From Gemmatimonadota bacterium (lineage in GTDB: Bacteria > Gemmatimonadota > Gemmatimonadetes > Palauibacterales > Palauibacteraceae), in the NCBI GenBank assembly GCA_022826685.1, contig JAJDUL010000029.1:1-64000 (forward strand): a stretch of 64,000 bases of DNA, written 5' to 3'. How positions within the stretch are numbered: position 1 is the stretch's first letter; each line of letters begins with the position of its first letter. This document shows, in pieces, positions 27,167 to 35,576 of the stretch. Under the pieces are notes generated by a model. The model worked only from the letters and a program-made list of their open reading frames with translations. It was not told the origin of the DNA and made no database searches. Position numbers and translations under genes: made by a program.

Positions 27167-27324
27167 TCTCGTCCTCCGAAAAACCGAGACATTGTCCGCG
27201 GGCGGCGAGGCCGCGCGGACGGTATCGTACATGGATAATTGCAAGATAAGCGCGCGGTCGCGCCTGTCCCACCTCTCGGGCGGGATCCGTGGTCGCAGCT
27301 ACACTCATGGCGGGAGGATCATTC

Positions 27325-29016
27325 GTGATTCGACAGATGTTGCGCGCGGCTCTGATGGCGCCGGTCGTGGCATGGGCCTGCACGGCCCCCTCCCCCGAAT
27401 ACGACGTCCTCATCCGCGGGGGGACGGTCTACGACGGCTCCGGAGACGCGCCGCGCGCGGCGGACGTGGTGATCGCCGGCGACACGATCGCGGGCATCGG
27501 CGACTTCGCCCCGGCCTCCGCCCGGACGACGATCGACGCCGCCGGGCTCGCCGTGTCCCCCGGTTTCATCAACATGCTCTCGTGGGGGACGGAATCGCTC
27601 ATCGTCGACGGTCGTTCGCTGAGCGACATCCGCCAGGGCGTCACCCTCGAGGTGTTCGGCGAGGGCAACTCCATGGGACCGCTGAATCCGGAGATGAAGG
27701 CGGACATGCTCGCCCGCCAGGGCGACGTGCGCTTCGAGATTCCGTGGACTTCGCTCGGCGAGTACCTGGACCACCTCGTGGAACGCGGCGTCGCGACCAA
27801 CGTGGCCTCGTACGTCGGGGCCACGACCGTGCGCGTGCACGAGATCGGCCACGAGGACCGACCGCCGACGCCCGAGGAACTCGGGCGGATGCAGGATCTC
27901 GTGCGGGAGGCAATGCGCGAGGGCGCCGTCGGCGTCGGATCGTCGCTCATCTACGCGCCCGCCTTCTACGCCGATACCGATGAACTCATCGCCCTCGCGA
28001 GCGCGGCCGGAGAGTTCGGCGGCGGCTACATCTCCCACCTGCGGAGCGAGGGGAACCGGCTCATCGAGTCCGTGGACGAGCTGATCTCGATCGCCCGGGA
28101 AGCCGGCGTGCGGGCGGAGATCTACCATCTGAAGGCCGCCGGGAGCGAGAACTGGGCGAAGCTGGACGATGTCATCGAGCGCGTGGAGCGGGCGCAGGAG
28201 GAGGGACTCGAGGTCACGGCCGACATGTACACCTACACGGCCGGCTCGACCGGGCTCGATGCGGCGATGCCGCCGTGGATCCATGAGGGCGGGCACGCCG
28301 CGATGATCGAGCGGCTCCGCGACCCCGAAACGCGCGCGCGGATCGCCGCGGAGATGCGGACGCCCACGGACGAGTGGGAGAACCTGCTGCTCGCCGCCGG
28401 CTCCCCCGACCGCGCGCTCCTCGTGGGCTTCCGGCAGGATTCCCTCAAGTACCTGACGGGCCGGACGCTCGCCGACGTGGCGGAGTCCCGCGGCACGGAC
28501 ATCGAGGAGACCGCGATGGATCTCGTCGTTCAGGACGACAGCCGCGTGGGGACGGTCTATTTCATGATGTCCGAGGACAACGTGCGGCGGCAGATCGCGA
28601 TTCCGTGGGTGAGCTTCGGGTCCGACGCGGGATCGCTCGCCCCGGAGGAACCCTTCGTGCGCTCGAGCACGCACCCGCGCGCGTACGGCAACTTCGCGCG
28701 GCTCCTCGGCCGGTACGTGCGCGACGAAGGCATCATCCCGCTGGAAGAGGCGATCCGGAAACTCACGTCGCTGCCGGCCGCCAACCTCAGGCTGGAGGGG
28801 CGCGGCCGGCTGGCGCCCGGTTATTTTGCCGACGTCGTGATCTTCGACCCCGCCACGATCGCGGATCACGCGACGTTCGAGGCGCCGCACCGGCTTGCGA
28901 CGGGCGTGCGCGATGTGTTCGTGAACGGCGTGCAGGTCCTGGCTGAGGAGGAGCCGACGGGCGCCACGCCCGGGCGCGTGGTCCGGGGCCCGGGATGGGA
29001 GGGCGCCTCCCGCTAG
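27325..29016 (+). CDS. D-aminoacylase-like amidohydrolase lacking the first HxH
   Basis: 563 residues from GTG at 27325, chosen for GGGAGG at 27312; ATG 27307 and GTG 27289 are in frame. A signal sequence precedes VLIRGGTVYDGSGDAP, the standard start of N-acyl-D-amino-acid deacylases. Where the first metal motif HxH should be, the sequence reads PGFINMLSWGTES (L85 and W87 in place of His). Later family motifs remain: GGGYISHLRSEG, AEIYHLKAAG and an Asp in SFGSDAGS. It may bind one metal or act on another substrate class. It is divergent from the SPFH gene. Confidence 0.82.
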   Translation: MIRQMLRAALMAPVVAWACTAPSPEYDVLIRGGTVYDGSGDAPRAADVVIAGDTIAGIGDFAPASARTTIDAAGLAVSPGFINMLSWGTESLIVDGRSLSDIRQGVTLEVFGEGNSMGPLNPEMKADMLARQGDVRFEIPWTSLGEYLDHLVERGVATNVASYVGATTVRVHEIGHEDRPPTPEELGRMQDLVREAMREGAVGVGSSLIYAPAFYADTDELIALASAAGEFGGGYISHLRSEGNRLIESVDELISIAREAGVRAEIYHLKAAGSENWAKLDDVIERVERAQEEGLEVTADMYTYTAGSTGLDAAMPPWIHEGGHAAMIERLRDPETRARIAAEMRTPTDEWENLLLAAGSPDRALLVGFRQDSLKYLTGRTLADVAESRGTDIEETAMDLVVQDDSRVGTVYFMMSEDNVRRQIAIPWVSFGSDAGSLAPEEPFVRSSTHPRAYGNFARLLGRYVRDEGIIPLEEAIRKLTSLPAANLRLEGRGRLAPGYFADVVIFDPATIADHATFEAPHRLATGVRDVFVNGVQVLAEEEPTGATPGRVVRGPGWEGASR

Positions 29017-29100
29017 TGTAGTGTCGCAGCAATCCGCGAGTCACCGAGAGTGCCGGGGCGCCAGCTCCCGCAAGGCGATTCGCGACCTTCCCGCGCGGTG

Positions 29101-29129
29101 TTGACTGAGTATAGCAGTGTTTATATAGT
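29101..29129 (+). promoter_or_regulatory. Sigma70-type promoter of padR
   Basis: TTGACT at 29101-29106 and TATAGT at 29124-29129 are separated by exactly 17 bases, matching consensus at 5/6 each. This is the most AT-rich spot in the region and lies 40 bases before the padR ATG. Confidence 0.7.
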
Positions 29130-29151
29130 AGGTATATCGTTGCTTATATAG
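29121..29151 (+). repeat. Paired TTATATAG boxes, candidate PadR operator
   Basis: TTATATAG occurs at 29121-29128 and again at 29144-29151, a 23-base step close to two helical turns. The first copy covers the -10 element and the second lies just after the expected transcription start, where a repressor would block initiation. A GTATAT box lies between them. Confidence 0.5.
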
Positions 29152-29168
29152 CGTAACCCGGAAAGCCC

Positions 29169-29744
29169 ATGAGCCTCGACCACATCCTTCTCGGCCTGCT
29201 GCGGGAGCCCGCGAGCGGGTACGACCTGAAGGACGCCTTCAGCGAGACCGTCGCCCACTTCTGGTCGGCCGAACTCAGCCAGATCTACCCCACCCTCAAG
29301 CGTCTCGAGGAGCGGGGCCTTCTCCGAAGCCGACTCGAACCCTCCCCGAGGGGACCGAACCGCCGCGTCTACACGCTGACCGCGGACGGGCGGGAGGAAC
29401 TGCGCCGCTGGGTGCGCAGCGGACCCGTGGTCGGCACGGAACGGTTCGCCTACCTCGCACAGCTCTACTTCATGAGCGCGACCGACGACCTGCGGGAGAC
29501 GCGCGCCTTCATGGCGGAGTTGCGCGACCATCTGGCGGGCCGGCTCGCGGAACTGCGCGCGATCGAACGGAAGATCTTCGCCGCGCACGGCGATCAGCCG
29601 GATCGATACAGCGACGACGGGTTCCACCGCTTCGCGACGCTGCGCATGGGCATCGATTCCATCGGCGCGAAGGTGACCTGGTGCGACCTCACGCTGGCGG
29701 CCATCGACCGGCGGCTCGCTTGCCCGCCGGAACCGGCGCCATGA
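29169..29744 (+). CDS. PadR-family transcriptional regulator
   Basis: 191 residues. The N-terminal winged helix starts at residue 4 (DHILLGLLREPASGYDLKDAFSE) and includes the family signature QIYPTLKRLEERGLL and the wing YTLTADGREELRRW. The C-terminal half is helical, the dimerisation and ligand-sensing part (Vir_act_alpha_C type). PadR proteins are usually repressors released by small ligands and often control an adjacent transporter or membrane gene. Its stop overlaps the ATG of a membrane protein gene (ATGA). The promoter with paired TTATATAG boxes just upstream suggests autorepression. Confidence 0.92.
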   Translation: MSLDHILLGLLREPASGYDLKDAFSETVAHFWSAELSQIYPTLKRLEERGLLRSRLEPSPRGPNRRVYTLTADGREELRRWVRSGPVVGTERFAYLAQLYFMSATDDLRETRAFMAELRDHLAGRLAELRAIERKIFAAHGDQPDRYSDDGFHRFATLRMGIDSIGAKVTWCDLTLAAIDRRLACPPEPAP

Positions 29745-30478
29745 TCCCGCTGCTCGACGCCCTGCTCCGGATACACGTGGCGGCCGGCTTCCTGGGTCTC
29801 GCTGCGTTCTGGGTCCCGGTGTTCGCCCGCAAGGGCGGCCGGGCGCACGTGCGGGCGGGGCTCGTCTACGCCTGGTGCGCCTACGTGGTGGCGGTGACGG
29901 CGGTCATCGTGGCGGCGGGGCGCATCGCGACCCACTGGACCCAGGGCGTCGGCGTGGCGGAACGGCCCGACCTCTACGCCTTCCCCCTGTTCCTCGGCTA
30001 CCTCGGGGTCGTGACCTTCGCCCTGGTGCGCCAGGCGATGCGGGCCGTGGCCACGCGACGCGCGCCGGAGACGCTGCGGACCCCGTTCCACGAGACGCTC
30101 GCCTGGGCGTCGATCGCCGGCAGCGTCGCGGTCATCGCCTTCGCGCTCGGGGCGTGGTCCGGCCTTTCGCCGGTGCTGCTGGGGCTGAGCCCGGTCGGCC
30201 TCTTCACGGGGCGGAACATGCTGCGGCTCATGAAAAACCCCGGGGCGGAGCACATGGGCTGGTTCTACAGCCACATGGGATCGATGCTCGGCGGCGGGAT
30301 CGCCTTCCACACCGCGTTCTTCGTCTTCGGGGCGCAGCGCCTCTTCGCCTACGAGATCGCGGGACCGCTCGGCATCGTGCCCTGGATTCTGCCGGCGGCC
30401 ATCGGCATTCCTGCCATCACTGTCTGGACTCGGTACTACCGGCGGAAGTTCAGGCCCGCCGCCCGCCGCGCGGGCTAG
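29741..30478 (+). CDS. Seven-helix membrane protein coupled to PadR
   Basis: 245 residues with about seven hydrophobic segments, resembling DUF2306-like membrane proteins. His residues occur in or near several segments (RIHVAAG at the N-terminus, ARKGGRAHVRAG, AEHMGWFYSHMGSMLGGG), which could bind heme or metal, but no known motif is complete. The ATG overlaps the padR stop, so it is probably the main target of that regulator. The function is unknown. Its 3' end overlaps the convergent gamma-glutamyltransferase gene by four bases. Confidence 0.78.
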   Translation: MIPLLDALLRIHVAAGFLGLAAFWVPVFARKGGRAHVRAGLVYAWCAYVVAVTAVIVAAGRIATHWTQGVGVAERPDLYAFPLFLGYLGVVTFALVRQAMRAVATRRAPETLRTPFHETLAWASIAGSVAVIAFALGAWSGLSPVLLGLSPVGLFTGRNMLRLMKNPGAEHMGWFYSHMGSMLGGGIAFHTAFFVFGAQRLFAYEIAGPLGIVPWILPAAIGIPAITVWTRYYRRKFRPAARRAG

Positions 30479-32211
30479 TTTCCGCGGGCGCCGCCGTCGA
30501 AGGCGCGGCTGTCGGAGGCGCCCCAGCGGAGTCCCGTGTCCCAGTCGATGTAGATGCCCATCGCCTGACCCTGTCCGCTCCGGGTCCGCATCACGTGACC
30601 CATGCCTTCGTAGAGACGCTTCGTGTCGGGCGAGAAGCCCCACTCCTCGAACGAGGTCACGTCGGGCAGCCACTGGTGGTGGATGCGCGGCGACTCGATG
30701 GCCCGGCCGAACTGCGACCCGGTCATCCCGTGGTCGACGACGTTGAGCACGACCTGCAGCGTGGTGTTGATGATCGTCCGCCCCCCTGGACTTCCGATCG
30801 CGAGCACCGGACGGCCGTCACGCGCGACGATCGTCGGCGTCATGCTCGACAGCGGCTGCTTCTCGGGCGCCACGAGATTGGGCGGCGTCCCGATCATGCC
30901 GCGTGAATTCGTGCGGCCCGGGACGGCGTTGAAGTCGCCCAGTTCGTTGTTCAACAGGAAACCCGCCCCGGGGACGACGATGCTGGACCCGTAGCCGAAC
31001 TCGAGCGTGTAGGTGACCGCGACCGCGTTCCCGTCGGAATCCACCACCGAGTAGTGGGTCGTCTCCTCGCTCTCCTGGAGGAAGGCCCCGTTGAAGGCCG
31101 CCGAATCGCTTCGGGAAGCGCTCTCCATATCGATGCTCGCCCGCAGGAGACCCGCGTATTCCTTGGACGTCAGACGGTCGATCGGCATCTCCGGATTGAA
31201 CTTCGGGTCGCCGAGATGGAGCGCCCGGTCCGCGTACGAGCGCCGCATCGACTCGGTGAGCAGGTGCAGGTAGAGCGCCGAGTTGTGTCCGATCTCCGCC
31301 AGGTCGTACCCCTCGAGGATGTTCAGCATCTCCACGAGCCCCGTGCCGCCCGAACTCGGCGGCGGCATCGAATAGACGTCGTAGCCCCGGTACGTCCCGT
31401 GGATCGGGGTCAATTCGTCCGCCTCGTAGCGGGCCAGGTCCTCCTCCGTGATCAGGCCCCCGTGCTCGGCCATGAAATCGGCGAGCAGCTTCGCCGTCGT
31501 GCCGCGGTAGAAGCCGTCGTGGCCGTCGCTCTGGATGCGGCGCAGCGTCGCGGCGAGGTCCGGCTGCCGGAAGGTCTCCCCCGGCTCGTACATGCGGACG
31601 CCGTCCTTGAGGAAGGCCGCGCGGGTCGCGTCATAGAGCGGCCCCGCGCGGCCGGGCAGGGAGCGGAGCCAGTTCTGCATCGCCCACGTGGAAGGCATGC
31701 CGTCCTCGGCCAGCCGGATCGCGGGCTCGACGAGATCCGCCCACGGCAGGCGGCCCAGCCGTTGGTGCGCCTTCCACATGCCGGCCACGGTGCCGGGCAC
31801 GCCGATGGCGAGCAGGCCGATGTGGTTCGAGTTGTCCCGGACTTCGCCGTCTTCGCCCAGGTACATGCGCTCCGTCGCCGCGAGCGCCGCCTTCTCGCGG
31901 AAGTTGAACGTCGTCACTTCGCCGTCCGCCCCGTGATACACGAGGAAGCCGCCGCCGCCCACGTTGCCGGCCGAAGGCAGCGTTACGGCCAGCGCGAAGG
32001 CGGTGGCCACGGCGGCGTCGACCGCGTTGCCGCCCCGATTCAGGATCTCGTGGCCCGCTTCCGAGGCGAGGTAGTGGCTGCTCACGACCATGCCGCCGCG
32101 CGAGGGCGCCGCCATGCGGCCCGACTGGGCGGCGAGCGGCGCGAGGACGACCATGGCGATGGACGCGCTCAGGGCGAGGGTCCGGACGGCGAACGCGAAC
32201 TTCCTGGGCAT
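30475..32211 (-). CDS. ggt: Gamma-glutamyltransferase
   Basis: 578 residues from ATG at 32211, with a signal peptide (FAFAVRTLALSASIAMVVLAP), so periplasmic. The proenzyme self-cleaves before T384 (TTHYSVVD), which becomes the N-terminal nucleophile of the small subunit. Flanking motifs AVAVTYTLEFGYGS, GTPPNLVAPEKQPLSSMTPT and GSPGGRTIINTT are all present. The enzyme transfers or hydrolyses the gamma-glutamyl group of glutathione and similar peptides. An exporter and a cyclase gene lie upstream, but there is no obvious pathway link. Confidence 0.95.
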   Translation of the reverse strand: MPRKFAFAVRTLALSASIAMVVLAPLAAQSGRMAAPSRGGMVVSSHYLASEAGHEILNRGGNAVDAAVATAFALAVTLPSAGNVGGGGFLVYHGADGEVTTFNFREKAALAATERMYLGEDGEVRDNSNHIGLLAIGVPGTVAGMWKAHQRLGRLPWADLVEPAIRLAEDGMPSTWAMQNWLRSLPGRAGPLYDATRAAFLKDGVRMYEPGETFRQPDLAATLRRIQSDGHDGFYRGTTAKLLADFMAEHGGLITEEDLARYEADELTPIHGTYRGYDVYSMPPPSSGGTGLVEMLNILEGYDLAEIGHNSALYLHLLTESMRRSYADRALHLGDPKFNPEMPIDRLTSKEYAGLLRASIDMESASRSDSAAFNGAFLQESEETTHYSVVDSDGNAVAVTYTLEFGYGSSIVVPGAGFLLNNELGDFNAVPGRTNSRGMIGTPPNLVAPEKQPLSSMTPTIVARDGRPVLAIGSPGGRTIINTTLQVVLNVVDHGMTGSQFGRAIESPRIHHQWLPDVTSFEEWGFSPDTKRLYEGMGHVMRTRSGQGQAMGIYIDWDTGLRWGASDSRAFDGGARGN

Positions 32212-32311
32212 CAAGCGCCTCCTCTGCGGGTTTCGCGGGCAATGTCGCGCAATCGCGCGCAATGTCGGGTGACTGCCCGCGGTCGTAAAGAGCGACCGGC
32301 AAGGAGCACGG

Positions 32312-33181
32312 TCAATTCGAGGGCGGCACGATCGCGATCGCGCGCAGGGGGGCGCCCGATCCGCCCGAGATCTTCATTGGAAGCGCGATGACGGTGGCGC
32401 CGCGCGGCGGGAGGCGATCGAGGTTCGTGAGATTCTCGAGACCCGGCGCATTCGCCGCGGCGACGATCTGGTGCACGATGAAGTCGGTCGAGGCCCCGTA
32501 GTCGATGGACGCCACATCGGCTCCGAGGGCGGCGGCCCCGCGCTCTTCGACGAGGAGGCGCGCGGCGTCCTCGCCGTAACTCGGGAAGTGGAGTTGCGAG
32601 GCATCTCCGGGCGTGTCGTCGCCGAGGTACGAGAGGGCGTCGGGCCAGCGCGCGCTCCATCCGGTTCGAAGGAGAACGAGGCTCCCGGGCTCGATCCGGC
32701 CGTGCTCCGCCTCGTGTGCCTCGACATCGGCCACGGTCAGTCGATAGTCGGCATCCTCGGCCGCCTGAGCCGTGATATCGATCACGACCGCCGGACCGAT
32801 GACCTTCTCGAGCGGGATCGATGCGACATCCGGCCCTCCCTCGAGGAAATGGATGGGGGCATCGATGTGGGTGCCGCCGTGCTCGGCTGTCGCGAGGGAG
32901 TACGCAGAGTAGAAGTAGCCGGCCTCGGTCTCGCCGAAGGCCAGTTCCTGCAGCGCGAACCCTGTCGTGTCCGTCGGCCAGTAGACCGTCTCGTCGCCGA
33001 AGGCGTGGCTGAGATCGACGAGGCTGTAGCCTTCCAGATCGAGCGGTCCCGGAGCTTCGCCGCCCACGTGTGCCGAGGCGGCCGACGTGTCGCCGGGTGT
33101 CTCCACCCACACCGAACAGGCCGCCGCCACGCACCCGATGAGGGCCGCTGCCGCCGCGCGCGAAAGCTCCGAGATCGCCAT
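32312..33181 (-). CDS. Secreted cyclase-family (kynurenine-formamidase-like) hydrolase
   Basis: 289 residues from ATG at 33181 with GGGAGGAG upstream. The signal peptide ends in ALIGCVAAAC, a likely lipidation site. The defining metal motif HGGTHIDAPIHF (HxGTHxDxPxHF) of the cyclase/KynB family is intact, with downstream IDYGASTDFIVHQIVAAAN. Members hydrolyse N-formylkynurenine, isatin or related amides, or cyclise polyketides. Being secreted argues against core tryptophan catabolism. It is divergent from the EamA exporter. Confidence 0.88.
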   Translation of the reverse strand: MAISELSRAAAAALIGCVAAACSVWVETPGDTSAASAHVGGEAPGPLDLEGYSLVDLSHAFGDETVYWPTDTTGFALQELAFGETEAGYFYSAYSLATAEHGGTHIDAPIHFLEGGPDVASIPLEKVIGPAVVIDITAQAAEDADYRLTVADVEAHEAEHGRIEPGSLVLLRTGWSARWPDALSYLGDDTPGDASQLHFPSYGEDAARLLVEERGAAALGADVASIDYGASTDFIVHQIVAAANAPGLENLTNLDRLPPRGATVIALPMKISGGSGAPLRAIAIVPPSN

Positions 33182-33269
33182 GTTTCTCCTCCCTTCCCTC
33201 CTGTGCCGTACGGGACGTCGCCCGAAACCTGAAAGTGGCGACTCGCGGTTGGCGAAGCGAGATTCGCCC

Positions 33270-34154
33270 ATGCGCAGGATCACTCGGGGCCTCCTCATCG
33301 TCTTCCTTGCTTCCCTCGGCTATGGGGCCCTGCCGATCTTCGCCAAGCTCGCGCTCGCCGCGGGAGTCGAAGTGCTGCCGCTGCTCGCCTGGCGCTTCCT
33401 GCTCGGGAGCGGGCTGCTGTGGATCTTCGTGGTCGCCACCGGGCGGCCCCGGCCCCCGCGCGGACGACGGACCGGTCTCGTCCTCCTCGGTCTGCTGTAC
33501 GCGTTCAACTCGGTGTGCTACATGCTCGGGCTCGACCGCCTGCCGGCTTCGGTCGCGACGCTCGTTCTGTTCAGCTATCCGGCGATGACCGTGCTCCTGT
33601 CGCGGCTCTGGGTCGGCGAACGGCTGACTCCGCGCCGCATCGCCGCCCTGGCGCTCACGACCATCGGGTGCGCGTTGACCGTTGGGACCGGACTCGGAGG
33701 GGGCGATCCGTTGGGCGTCGGGCTCATCATGCTCGCGGTCGTGTTCCTGGCAGCGTGGATCGTGCGGAGTCACGGGGTCTTCGCCGGGCTGCCGCCCATC
33801 TCCGCGACGGCCACGGCGCTCACCTCCACCGCCGTAGCGATCTCGGTCACCGCGCTGGCGACGGGGGGAATCGGCGTGCCGCTCGCGCCCGCCCCGCTGC
33901 TCCTCCTGGGCGCGATCGGCCTCTTCTCGACCGCCATTCCGATCACGGCCTTCCTCATCGGGATCCAGTGGATCGGCCCGGCAAGGGCGGCGACCGCCGC
34001 GACCATGGAACCCGCGGTGACGCTCGCGCTCGCCGCCGCCGTGCTCGGCGACCGCCTCTCGGCCGGGCAGTGGATCGGCGCCGCGCTCATCCTCGCCGGG
34101 GTCATCTCGCTTCGGCTGGAGCCCCGGGCCGACATCGCCGATGGCCACCCCTGA
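33270..34154 (+). CDS. EamA/DMT-family exporter
   Basis: 294 residues, ten hydrophobic segments made of two five-helix EamA repeats. Typical sequences are LLAWRFLLGSGLLW, GLYAFNSVCYMLGLDRL-type helix 3-4 in the first half, and RAATAATMEPAVTLALAAAVLGDRLSAGQWIGA in the second. It probably exports amino acids, metabolites or drugs at the inner membrane. ATG at 33270 is chosen because it starts just before the first helix. The 3' end overlaps the sigma-factor gene by 14 bases if that gene starts at 34141. Confidence 0.88.
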   Translation: MRRITRGLLIVFLASLGYGALPIFAKLALAAGVEVLPLLAWRFLLGSGLLWIFVVATGRPRPPRGRRTGLVLLGLLYAFNSVCYMLGLDRLPASVATLVLFSYPAMTVLLSRLWVGERLTPRRIAALALTTIGCALTVGTGLGGGDPLGVGLIMLAVVFLAAWIVRSHGVFAGLPPISATATALTSTAVAISVTALATGGIGVPLAPAPLLLLGAIGLFSTAIPITAFLIGIQWIGPARAATAATMEPAVTLALAAAVLGDRLSAGQWIGAALILAGVISLRLEPRADIADGHP

Positions 34155-34815
34155 CGCACGCGCGCGTGGCGGTGCTCCAACCTTCCGGGCGCAGGGCGCG
34201 TCTCAAGATCGAAACAGGAACGCGGACCAGGACGTGATCGAACCGAACGGAAAATCCCGGGAGCACGGGCCGGACGCGCGGGCGGAGAGGCAGCTTTCCG
34301 CCGGCGTCGCGGCGGACGTGCGGGCGGCGACCTTCGGGGATCAGGAGGCGTTCGAGCGCATCTACCGCGCCCACGTGTCGCGGGTCCATGCACTCGCGTG
34401 CCGAATGGCCGGGAGCGAGCGGGCGGATGAACTCACGCAGGATGTCTTCGTTCGGGCGTGGGAGAAGCTCGGGACGTTCCGCGGGGAATCGGCCTTCAGT
34501 TCCTGGCTGTACCGGCTGGCGGTGAACCTCCTGTGCAGCCGGCTGCGAGCGCTGAAGCTGCAGAGGGAACGGGAGATGGCGAACGAGATTCCCCTGGCGG
34601 TGGCCCGGGCGCGCCGAGACAGCATCGAGATCCGTCTCGACTTCGAGGTCGCGCTCGAACGGCTCCCGGATGGGGCACGCGAGGTCTTCGTCCTGCACGA
34701 CGTCGAGGGGTACAAGCACCGCGAGATCGCGGAGATGATGGAGATTACGGCCGGGACTTCGAAGTCCCAGCTGCACCGGGCGCGGATGATTCTGAGACGG
34801 CACCTGGACAGGTAG
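34141..34815 (+). CDS. ECF-family RNA polymerase sigma factor
   Basis: 224 residues from ATG 34141; GTG 34234 would give 194 and also keeps all domains. Region 2 covers AFERIYRAHVSRVHALACRMAG ... ELTQDVFVRAWEKL ... FSSWLYRLAVNLL in parts, and region 4 covers LERLPDGAREVFVLHDVEG, YKHREIAEMM and the helix-turn-helix TSKSQLHRARMILRRHL. Regions 1 and 3 are absent, as in ECF (group IV) factors. It is followed eight bases later by an anti-sigma-like gene and two DUF4097 genes, so it probably directs a cell-envelope or stress regulon, including this operon. Confidence 0.92.
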   Translation: MATPDARARGGAPTFRAQGASQDRNRNADQDVIEPNGKSREHGPDARAERQLSAGVAADVRAATFGDQEAFERIYRAHVSRVHALACRMAGSERADELTQDVFVRAWEKLGTFRGESAFSSWLYRLAVNLLCSRLRALKLQREREMANEIPLAVARARRDSIEIRLDFEVALERLPDGAREVFVLHDVEGYKHREIAEMMEITAGTSKSQLHRARMILRRHLDR

Positions 34816-34823
34816 GTGAACCG

Positions 34824-35576
34824 ATGAAAGATCGAGAACAGCGGAAGGATCGCTTTCGGGACCGTCTTTCCGAGTACATCGACGGCAACCTCGGCGTCGA
34901 GGAGGAGGTTCTGATCGAGCGGCACCTGGAGCGCTGCGAGGACTCCGCCCGAACGCTCGCGGAGCTCGAGGCCGTGGTGGACCGGGCCGCGAGCCTCGGT
35001 CCGCGCGAACCGGCCGAGGATCTCTGGCCCGGCATCGCGGAGCGGATCGGCGCCCGCGCCGCCGGTCCCGCGGGCGCGGCGCCCGACCCCTCCGATGCGC
35101 CGACCCGGCGCCGCACGCCCGCCCGCGGCATCACGCGGTTCGCGCCGCAACTCGCGGCCGGCATCGCGCTGGTGTGGCTCTCCGGCGCCCTCGTGTGGAC
35201 GGCCGTGGTGCGGGACGACGCCGGGGGGAACCCGGGCAGCGCGGGCGCCTCCCCGGGGCTCGGCGCTCCGTCGCTCCTGCCCCCGGCCGTGCGAAGCGTT
35301 TCGACGCTGGAGGACGGGGGATCGAGCGCCGAGGAATACGCCCGCCTGATCTCCGAACTCGAACGCGTGCTGTTCGACTCGGAGCGGCCGCTGCCTCCGG
35401 AGACCGTGGCGCGCATCCGCCGCGCCCTCGTGACGATCGACCGGGCCATCGAGGACGCGCGGGCCGCACTGCTCGAGCTGCCCGATGACCCCTACATACA
35501 GCAACACATGGAGAACACTATGCGACGCAAGTCGGAGTTCCTCGCCCAGGCCGTTCAACTCGCGGCGACAGACTGA
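34824..35576 (+). CDS. Anti-sigma factor with degenerate zinc-finger domain
   Basis: 250 residues from ATG 34824. The N-terminal part (LSEYIDGNLGVEEEVLIERHLERC) matches the zf-HC2/ZAS anti-sigma domain, with H34 and C38 kept. The second Cys of HxxxCxxC is S41, so zinc binding is doubtful. One transmembrane helix (about 113-133, AAGIALVWLSGALVWTAVV) is followed by a periplasmic helical part. Such proteins hold an ECF factor at the membrane until a signal arrives. The position directly behind the sigma gene supports the role. Its stop overlaps the next ATG (TGATG). Confidence 0.85.
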   Translation: MKDREQRKDRFRDRLSEYIDGNLGVEEEVLIERHLERCEDSARTLAELEAVVDRAASLGPREPAEDLWPGIAERIGARAAGPAGAAPDPSDAPTRRRTPARGITRFAPQLAAGIALVWLSGALVWTAVVRDDAGGNPGSAGASPGLGAPSLLPPAVRSVSTLEDGGSSAEEYARLISELERVLFDSERPLPPETVARIRRALVTIDRAIEDARAALLELPDDPYIQQHMENTMRRKSEFLAQAVQLAATD

